From NCBI GenBank assembly GCA_963923035.1, contig CAWUKT010000095.1:1-28051 (forward strand): a stretch of 28,051 nucleotides of DNA. The letters run 5' to 3'. A program made the position numbers and the translations under genes. This stretch comes from CAWUKT01 sp963923035. Its GTDB lineage: Bacteria; Bacteroidota; Bacteroidia; J057; JADKCL01. Below are positions 22,458-28,051 of the stretch, one piece after another; the stretch's first letter is position 1, and every line of letters begins with the position of its first letter. Below the pieces are notes generated by a model. It did no database searches, was not told the DNA's origin, and was given only the letters and a program-made list of their open reading frames with translations.

Positions 22458-25286
22458 TCAATAGTGGAACATGGAAGAGTTGTTGTTATATGTATTAATG
22501 TTATTGTTGTTGTAATTGTGATTGACCCCGTTGTTGTTGGGGTTCATGTTGTTGTTAAACCCACCATTGTTGCTCTGGTTCATGTTGACCTGGTATTGGT
22601 TGAACTGATTTTGTGGGGGATTGATGGGCTGGGGATGAATGGGATATTGCTGGTTCATGGGCTGAGTGGCGGCGTAATAATTGTATTGAGGGACCTGTTG
22701 TTGCCCGAACGCATTGTTCATCTGCGTCATGTCCATTTGCGTCATGTCCATCTGATTATTGTTGTCAATGTTCATGGTCATCGCATAGGGATTATTGTAG
22801 CTCATGTCCTGAACGCTCTGGATGTTATCGTTCTGGTTATAGGCCCCATTGTATTGATCATTGTTGTTATTGTGGTTGACATTCGCAACGGCATACATGG
22901 GCAGTTGTTGGGGCGGGATGATCGTCTGGGCATTTGGAATGACCGCCGGAATACCGGGATGCATCTGGGGAAGGGGCGTATCGTCAATCCCGAAGAGGGA
23001 ATTGTCGTTGAATATCACCGTATTCATTAACTGAGGCTGGGATTGGGGCGGTTGCGTAGCCGTGGTGGAGGAAGCAGCGGTGGGCAACAAGGGCGTATAT
23101 CGGTGATGGGTCACCGAGGGTACGTTCCCCGGTTGGTGACCACCGGTATAAGCACCGGAACCAGTTTCGGGATTCACATTGCTGTTGAAGCCATTCTGGA
23201 TCAAGGGCAAGGGTACGTTCACCGGAGGAACCGCTGACAGAGCCCGATTGACCGCAGGAATGGGCGTAGAGGTTATCTGGGCATTGTTCCCGGAGTTGTC
23301 ATTGTTGACAGTATTGTCATTGACATTGGTCTGGCTGTTGATCTGATCGTTGTTGATCTGGTTCACGTTGATCAGGTTGTTGCGCCCATTCCCATTGTTG
23401 CCATTGACATTGACATGGGTGTGGACACTCGGTGGGAAACCGCTGCTGGCATCGAGCTGGCTCCTGTTGCTCGGGTGGATCCGGTTCACCGATTGACTGG
23501 ATTGGCCCGCCAGGAGAGCATTCGATTGGGTGGAAGTATTGATCAGGTTAGTCTGGGATGCATTGATGGTATTGGTGGTGGAGGGAGGTTGAATTGGACT
23601 CTGGCCCAGGCCATTCAAAGTCGGCGGCTGGTGGATTGGCGGAATGTAAGCGTTGGGGATGGTTGGGATTTGAATGGAATTATTGTTGTTGTTATTGTTG
23701 TTTGACAGATACATAGATGGAACCGGAGGAAGGCCGTCGGGATTGTTCGGATCAAACTGACTGACTGCCGGCATCGCACCAAACATCAGCATAGGGTTCG
23801 TAGGGTTATCGGGGACCAGGACATTCGAGGAGGTCGTGTTGTTGTGGTGGCCTGTCTGAGGCGAAGTCGTCGCAGCGACCTGGGTGGACGCGGTGGACTG
23901 GACATTCGTATTCGATGCATTGGCAACAGTAGCCGCCGAAGCGATCGTATCGGTATGATTGGACGCCCGGGACGCAGCATAGGCCCCCTTGACTTCATTG
24001 TTAGAGGAAGCATTTCCAGTAGAACCGTTGCTGGAAGTCCCCCGACGACCACCCCGGGAGGAGCCATTGTTACGAGACCGCCTGGAAGAACCACTCGAAC
24101 TCGTAGTTCTTTGATGACGCAGGTCGTTCTCACGCAGCCAGGACTCCCCCAAACCTTGGTTCGCATTGAAGTCTTCCATGCCAACATCCTTTGGTGAATA
24201 GCCACACAAGCGAAGGACGCCCGGCAGAGACTCCATCGCAATGTAAAAAGCCTCATTGTTGGCTTTCAGAAAGGCGCGGGAATCTTTCATGTTGTGGTTG
24301 ATACCACCGACATTACTCCTCTCATTAAAGTAAGCATTGGCATCGATCGTATTGATGGGGGCATTGTAGTATTCAATCAGGGCATTGGTCACCGGAATGC
24401 AGTTGAAGTAGAACTTGGTCACTTCATCTACATCCCCCAATTTCGCCTTCCTCTTCCAGGCCTTTTTCATAGCCTGCCTCAGATGCTTCTTACCATGGGT
24501 CCAATGCGCAATCTCCCGGGCCCGTTTGTCCTTTCGCTCCTGAAGATCTTTCATCATCGCTTCAATCTCCTCTTTGTCTGTGGTCGGCGCTTGATCCAGC
24601 CGATCGGCCATGGCATCAAAATCAGTTTTGCCCACGGACCTATAGGTAACCTCCACCGCGTAGTCACAACTTGCATTGCTGTACCAATTCTGTTTGCTGT
24701 CAATGTGGCCCTTACTACCGGAGGCGGTAATGTCCAACCAAGCCACATCACGTCCCCCCTTGTGCAGAACGATGTCCGGTCGGGTCCCCAATTTGCTGTC
24801 CTGAAGCCGGATCTCATGCCCCCGCCACTTATTGCCGGTACGTCCCTGGAGAAATGCACATGCCACCGACTCCACCGCGTATCCAAAGTTCGCAGACAGC
24901 ATCTCCCGGTTTTTGTCTGACCGGCTACCCGCATACTTTGTAATGTGGCGGGTCCAACAACGGGTATACCCATCCAGCCCCCCCAAAGAGCTTTCCCCTC
25001 CCAGCAGGGGACCGGACAGGATATAAGCCCGGGCTTTTGTGACCATGTCGTCGAGTAACTGGTTAAAGTCAGCCACCGCCTTGTTGTCCATCTCGGTATT
25101 GTTTTTGGCATTGTTGTGCGCGATGGCCACCGTGCGCTGCACGGTCCCGGAGCCATTCGAATTGGGGGCCGTTCCGGAAGCTCCCAGCTTGAACTGGGGC
25201 GGGGGCATGCTGCGCCCATCAGAACTTTTCTCTTCGGAAATAGCTCCGCTCTGGGCCTGTTGGGCCGTTTCTTGTACGTGTAACAT
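22458..25286 (-). CDS. Effector-like protein: injection-system-type N-terminus, nuclease-like core, prion-like Asn/Gln-rich tail
   Basis: A 942-residue protein not assignable to a named family. Residues 26-51 (SMPPPQFKLGASG, then TVQRTVAIAHN) resemble the PPFQLKA...VQR segment common near the N terminus of DUF4157-type and other proteins linked to extracellular contractile injection systems; this is pattern memory, not a search. There is no signal peptide. Residues 65-390 look globular. They include GYAVESVACAFL (Glu139), TRPDIVLHKGGRD (Pro170-Asp171) and VAWLDITASGSKGHIDSK (Asp185, Lys192, Lys198), compatible with a PD-(D/E)XK-like nuclease in which the usual ExK is D-I-T with a nearby Lys. 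A charged helical stretch follows at 235-285. Residues 395-942 are low complexity: an Arg/Gly/Ser-rich start, then Asn, Gln, Ser, Thr and Pro, with an uninterrupted run of eight Asn at 529-536 and a MDMTQ duplication near 846-855. It is transcribed alone, divergently from a TPR-HTH regulator. The toxin role is inference. Confidence 0.8.
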   Translation of the reverse strand: MLHVQETAQQAQSGAISEEKSSDGRSMPPPQFKLGASGTAPNSNGSGTVQRTVAIAHNNAKNNTEMDNKAVADFNQLLDDMVTKARAYILSGPLLGGESSLGGLDGYTRCWTRHITKYAGSRSDKNREMLSANFGYAVESVACAFLQGRTGNKWRGHEIRLQDSKLGTRPDIVLHKGGRDVAWLDITASGSKGHIDSKQNWYSNASCDYAVEVTYRSVGKTDFDAMADRLDQAPTTDKEEIEAMMKDLQERKDKRAREIAHWTHGKKHLRQAMKKAWKRKAKLGDVDEVTKFYFNCIPVTNALIEYYNAPINTIDANAYFNERSNVGGINHNMKDSRAFLKANNEAFYIAMESLPGVLRLCGYSPKDVGMEDFNANQGLGESWLRENDLRHQRTTSSSGSSRRSRNNGSSRGGRRGTSSNGSTGNASSNNEVKGAYAASRASNHTDTIASAATVANASNTNVQSTASTQVAATTSPQTGHHNNTTSSNVLVPDNPTNPMLMFGAMPAVSQFDPNNPDGLPPVPSMYLSNNNNNNNNSIQIPTIPNAYIPPIHQPPTLNGLGQSPIQPPSTTNTINASQTNLINTSTQSNALLAGQSSQSVNRIHPSNRSQLDASSGFPPSVHTHVNVNGNNGNGRNNLINVNQINNDQINSQTNVNDNTVNNDNSGNNAQITSTPIPAVNRALSAVPPVNVPLPLIQNGFNSNVNPETGSGAYTGGHQPGNVPSVTHHRYTPLLPTAASSTTATQPPQSQPQLMNTVIFNDNSLFGIDDTPLPQMHPGIPAVIPNAQTIIPPQQLPMYAVANVNHNNNNDQYNGAYNQNDNIQSVQDMSYNNPYAMTMNIDNNNQMDMTQMDMTQMNNAFGQQQVPQYNYYAATQPMNQQYPIHPQPINPPQNQFNQYQVNMNQSNNGGFNNNMNPNNNGVNHNYNNNNINTYNNNSSMFHY

Positions 25287-25461
25287 GTTGAAATTAGGAT
25301 TTGGTTAGGATGTAAAAGGTCGCTTGGTAGAACATACGGGAAACAAGGGACAGAGGAGGCTGCGAACAAGTGAATACCAGCAGTTTAGCAGTCGGGAACG
25401 GAATTCGGGGAGTGAATCAATGGGCCACCTATCAATCATTTTCCCTAATTTGCCCCCCAAC
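25287..25461. promoter_or_regulatory. Divergent promoter region
   Basis: 175 bp between the prion-like gene and the divergent TPR-HTH gene. On the plus strand TAATTTG (25446-25452) lies 9 nt before the chosen ATG at 25462, a shortened -7-like box. No clear element was found for the minus-strand gene. The shared region leaves open control of both genes by one factor. Confidence 0.35.
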
Positions 25462-27168
25462 ATGATTGCCCTCTACGCCCCCTCCTTCAGCACAATGGCC
25501 CGGACTGCCCTCCTCCTCGTCGGAATATGGGCCTTCCAGTTCAGCCATGCGACCACCACTGCCATCTCCTGGGACAAGTACTATGCGACGGAATGGACGC
25601 CGGACCAGATTGGGGACGAAATCAAGATGCTCCGTCAATTGGCGACGCAGGCTGACAATGCGGGGGACCTGGAAAAGCAATTCCTCGCCCATTTCCACCT
25701 CGCCCACCGGACCAAGGCCCGGGACTTCGGCGCGTACCACGTCGAAATCGACCTGTTGGACAGCTTGTTACAGTTGGACCCGGTGGAAATCGGCGACTCG
25801 ATGGCCGCGGAGTTTTTCATCGTCAAGGCGGAGGGCTTATTGCTCGAACGCTTCATCCCCGAAGCCTACCGCCACCTGATCTACGCCCACGAACTGGCTA
25901 AACGCAATGCGTGGCCCGACCTGAACCGGAAGGTCCTCGACTATTTTGCCTACTACTACCTCTTCACCGGCGAATACAAGAAATCGCGGAAGATCAAGCG
26001 GGTCTTCTTTGCGGAGACGGAGGCGGAGGGCGTGACCGATACCCTGGCCTGGCTGGGCGAAATGTTTGACCTGGGGGTGGTGGAATCCATGTGCCAGGAC
26101 TACGCCGCTTCCAATGCCTTACTGGAAAAGGTCTACGCGCTGAAGGAGCCCGACGCCGAGCCCCTGGCCACCCTCCACTACCGCATGGGCCACAATTACA
26201 GCCACCTCAAGGACTTTGAGCGGGGTGAATTCCACCTCAAGAAGGCCCTGGAATTTGAATCGGGTCAGTTTGCCAATTCTGATTTCGTCTCCATCATCCA
26301 GCAGAGCCTCGCCCGGATGTACAGCGACAAGGGCGATTATGCGCAGTCTACCGCCTACTGGCAGCAGACCGTTCCCCGCCTCGATTCCCTCAAACTGTTC
26401 CAATCCCTCTTTTACGCCCACATCAACATTGTCATGAACCAATTCCGGGCCAGTGGCGATTCCCTCGGGCTGACCTCGATGGAAGCCTTTCGGGTGGCCC
26501 AGGATTCCCTGAAAAACCGAGAAGCCCTGGCCCTGGAGCGGGGTTACCGGGTCCAGTACGAGACCTTTGAGAAGGAGGCGGAGATTCGGGAGTTGGAGTT
26601 GGGGCGGGAAAAAGACCGGGCGCAGAAATGGGCCCTGGCCGGGGGAATTGGACTGGCCGTACTGGCGATCCTGTTTTTCCTGTACCGCTTCCGCACCCGC
26701 CAACGCCTGACGCAGCAACAGTTGGCCTTGGAGCAGGGGGAAAAGGAGCGGTTGAAAATGGAGTTGGAACGGAAAAAAGATTCGCTCAAGGAACAAATCC
26801 AGTTGGCCCGGCAGAAGGAGCAGATGATCGGTCAATTGAAACAGGAGATGGCTTCGAACCAGGCGCTGGACGGGATCATCACGACCTTCGAACAGGCCTA
26901 CGTAAAGGACCTGAACTGGGACCATATCATCCTGCAATTTGATGTGATCGAGCCCGGCTTTGTCGAGCAATTGCGGAGCATCAATGAGCGGGTGACCCTG
27001 AACGATACGAAGATGGCGATCCTGATCAAGCTCGGCTATACCACGGCTTCGATCGCGGACATCCTGAACATCTCCCGCGAGGGCGTTCGGAAGGCGCGTC
27101 AGCGCTTGAAAGAGAAAGTTGGCGAATCATTCCTCCAAAACCTAAATCCCTCTCAACCAGTTGGCTAG
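25462..27168 (+). CDS. TPR-transmembrane-HTH transcriptional regulator
   Basis: A 568-residue one-component-type regulator. The ATG at 25462 is preferred because it begins a signal-anchor-like N terminus (MIALYAPSF, hydrophobic 15-30); the frame is open upstream, with other ATGs at 25324 and 25420. Residues about 45-370 are TPR-like helices predicted to be periplasmic. A transmembrane helix lies near 391-410, followed by a long charged coiled coil (412-470). The C terminus has a LuxR-like helix-turn-helix at about 512-552 (KMAILIKLGYTTASIADIL, NISREGVRKARQRLK). The layout is common in Bacteroidota, where such proteins are thought to sense envelope signals and bind DNA from the membrane. Its targets are unknown; the divergent prion-like gene and the downstream lipoprotein gene are the nearest candidates. 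Confidence 0.85.
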   Translation: MIALYAPSFSTMARTALLLVGIWAFQFSHATTTAISWDKYYATEWTPDQIGDEIKMLRQLATQADNAGDLEKQFLAHFHLAHRTKARDFGAYHVEIDLLDSLLQLDPVEIGDSMAAEFFIVKAEGLLLERFIPEAYRHLIYAHELAKRNAWPDLNRKVLDYFAYYYLFTGEYKKSRKIKRVFFAETEAEGVTDTLAWLGEMFDLGVVESMCQDYAASNALLEKVYALKEPDAEPLATLHYRMGHNYSHLKDFERGEFHLKKALEFESGQFANSDFVSIIQQSLARMYSDKGDYAQSTAYWQQTVPRLDSLKLFQSLFYAHINIVMNQFRASGDSLGLTSMEAFRVAQDSLKNREALALERGYRVQYETFEKEAEIRELELGREKDRAQKWALAGGIGLAVLAILFFLYRFRTRQRLTQQQLALEQGEKERLKMELERKKDSLKEQIQLARQKEQMIGQLKQEMASNQALDGIITTFEQAYVKDLNWDHIILQFDVIEPGFVEQLRSINERVTLNDTKMAILIKLGYTTASIADILNISREGVRKARQRLKEKVGESFLQNLNPSQPVG

Positions 27169-27344
27169 AATTCCGTCACGCATTTGTCACGCCCCATTTC
27201 TTCTGGTTTTCCCCGACATTCCCTACCATTGTCCTCGTCAGTTGCAGCGCACCTGACTTCATTCAACTGAACAATTCCACTATCTCAATTCCGACCTGCC
27301 GCAGGTGGGCCGGGGAACCACTGATTATCCTAAAACCTACTGAA
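27169..27344. other. Intergenic spacer upstream of the small lipoprotein gene
   Basis: 176 bp. It has a direct repeat of GTCACGC (27175-27181 and 27186-27192, 11-bp period, about one helical turn) and a short dyad ACCTGCCGCAGGT near 27295-27307. Either could be a regulatory site. No terminator hairpin with a T-run follows the regulator gene. Confidence 0.35.
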
Positions 27345-27860
27345 ATGAAACTCGAAAAATTACTGATTGTCCTTTGCTTCGTCCTGGTTGCCGGTACTGT
27401 TCTTTCCAGCTGTAAGAAAGAGGAAGACGAAGATCCCGTGCAGGAACTGACGGAGACCGAGCGCCTGCTGACGACCAATAAGTGGCGCTACGACCGCACC
27501 ATCAATTATGGCCTCTTCGATACCGCCACGGACACCATCCGGGCCGACCAGGACACCACTGAGACCACCCGCGCCAACCGCCACCTGACCTTTGACATGG
27601 ACGGCAACTCCCTCTGGAAAGACACCGCCGCCGATACCACTGTGGTCGAATACAACTATACCCTCGATGAGACCCAGACCATGATGCGCCACTGGGAGGA
27701 CCTCAGCGTCCAATTCTTCGGCTTCTATTCCGACCACGACTACCAGATCCTCCAACTCGACGCGAACAACCTGGTCCTGAAGGGAGACCAGCGTCGGCGC
27801 TCAGCGGAAGAAGGCTTCACGACCTACTCGATTGTACAGCTCGAGTTCACCTCTTTCTAA
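27345..27860 (+). CDS. Small surface lipoprotein, lipocalin-like
   Basis: A 171-residue lipoprotein. The leader (residues 1-22) ends in the lipobox LSSC, lipidated at Cys23, and is followed at once by KKEEDED. In Bacteroidota, Lys plus acidic residues right after the Cys act as a signal for export to the outside of the outer membrane, so surface exposure is likely. The mature part begins with ETERLLTTNKWRYDR and contains beta-strand stretches (RHLTFDMDGNSLWKD, YQILQLDANNLVLKG) typical of the small lipocalin-like lipoproteins of this phylum, where WKL/KWR near the start and a late LVL strand are common. The ligand is unknown. It follows the TPR-HTH gene on the same strand and ends before a strong terminator. 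Confidence 0.8.
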   Translation: MKLEKLLIVLCFVLVAGTVLSSCKKEEDEDPVQELTETERLLTTNKWRYDRTINYGLFDTATDTIRADQDTTETTRANRHLTFDMDGNSLWKDTAADTTVVEYNYTLDETQTMMRHWEDLSVQFFGFYSDHDYQILQLDANNLVLKGDQRRRSAEEGFTTYSIVQLEFTSF

Positions 27861-27881
27861 GTGACGTTACACGCACAAGGG

Positions 27882-27911
27882 ACAGCCCCGGCCTGGTCGG
27901 GGCTGTTTTTT
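27882..27911 (+). terminator. Strong rho-independent terminator
   Basis: ACAGCCCCG (27882-27890) pairs perfectly with CGGGGCTGT (27898-27906) over a 7-nt loop and runs straight into a T-tract through 27911. It lies 21 nt past the lipoprotein stop codon and is the clearest terminator in the window. Confidence 0.92.
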
Positions 27912-27949
27912 GGGTTTGGGGGGCGGACATAGGAGAATGCCCCCTGTTT

Positions 27950-28051
27950 TGCGGTCCGGGACCGCAGCCGGTCACGCCGGGACCAACCGCGGCCGGTCCG
28001 GATGCAGCCGCGGTTACGAGGCGACCAACCGCGGCCGGTCCGGATGCAGCC
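27950..28051. repeat. GC-rich tandem repeat, 42-bp period, cut by the window edge
   Basis: A 29-bp sequence starting GACCAACCGCGGCC at 27981-28009 recurs exactly at 28023-28051, a 42-bp period. A more diverged unit (GCGGTCCGGGACCGCAGCC, about 27954-27972) precedes it. The unit contains GCCGCGGTT (28007-28015), which pairs with AACCGCGGC (28027-28035) of the next unit, so neighbouring units can form 9-bp hairpins. The array continues beyond the window; total copy number is unknown. Confidence 0.8.

Noticed and set aside
22314..23030. A Val/Ile/His-rich plus-strand frame opposite the prion-like tail
   Set aside because: Its composition is the simple complement of AAC/AAT-rich Asn codons (GTT/ATT reading as Val/Ile); the minus strand is the coding one.
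22458..25286. Treating the Asn-rich gene as contamination or a frameshifted artefact
   Set aside because: The frame stays open for 942 codons, the first 390 residues look globular, and a proper terminator follows, so it behaves as a real gene.
27950..28051. A CRISPR array at the right edge
   Set aside because: The 42-bp period with a 29-bp identical block leaves only a 13-bp spacer, far too short, and the preceding unit is diverged rather than conserved; no cas genes are present.

Overview
The window looks like a chromosomal segment of a fairly GC-rich Bacteroidota bacterium, most plausibly Saprospiria/Lewinella-like (the rank below phylum is inference). Support: two C-terminal type IX secretion (T9SS) sorting domains, several Bacteroidota-style lipoproteins, a TPR-membrane-HTH regulator, almost no Shine-Dalgarno sequences, and TAnnTTTG-like -7 promoter boxes next to start codons. 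No rRNA, tRNA, CRISPR array, integrase, transposase or phage gene was seen.

Layout. 1-2.2 kb: a TPR sensor histidine kinase (minus strand) beside the terminator of an unseen upstream gene. 2.2-6.8 kb: a two-gene lipid locus (minus). One protein is a fatty acyl-AMP ligase fused to an acyl carrier domain; the other is a serine-palmitoyltransferase-like alpha-oxoamine synthase fused to a GNAT-type N-acyltransferase. Together they could activate a fatty acid, condense it with an amino acid and N-acylate the product, i.e. a compressed sphingolipid, sulfonolipid or aminolipid pathway. 7.0-9.6 kb: an outer-membrane-like protein translationally coupled to a probable lipoprotein (minus). 9.8-12.7 kb: a histone-deacetylase-family enzyme, a secreted DUF4412-like protein and a T9SS-exported Asp-box propeller. 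12.8-16 kb: a YraN-family protein, a 738-bp gene-poor stretch holding a 21-bp tandem repeat, prfB (release factor 2) with its programmed +1 frameshift, and a second deacetylase paralogous to the first. 16-19.6 kb: two small envelope proteins and an LRR/T9SS adhesin-like protein. 19.7-22.2 kb: the PriA replication-restart helicase.

22.4-25.3 kb holds the strangest gene: a 942-residue protein with a short N-terminal motif resembling cargo of extracellular contractile injection systems, a possible PD-(D/E)XK-like nuclease core, and about 550 residues of Asn/Gln/Ser/Thr-rich, prion-like sequence. 25.4-28 kb: a TPR-TM-HTH regulator, a small lipoprotein with a strong terminator, and the start of a GC-rich 42-bp-period repeat that runs off the right edge.

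The best candidates for undescribed biology are the two-protein lipid locus and the prion-like, effector-like protein. Functions were assigned by reading motifs, without database searches.
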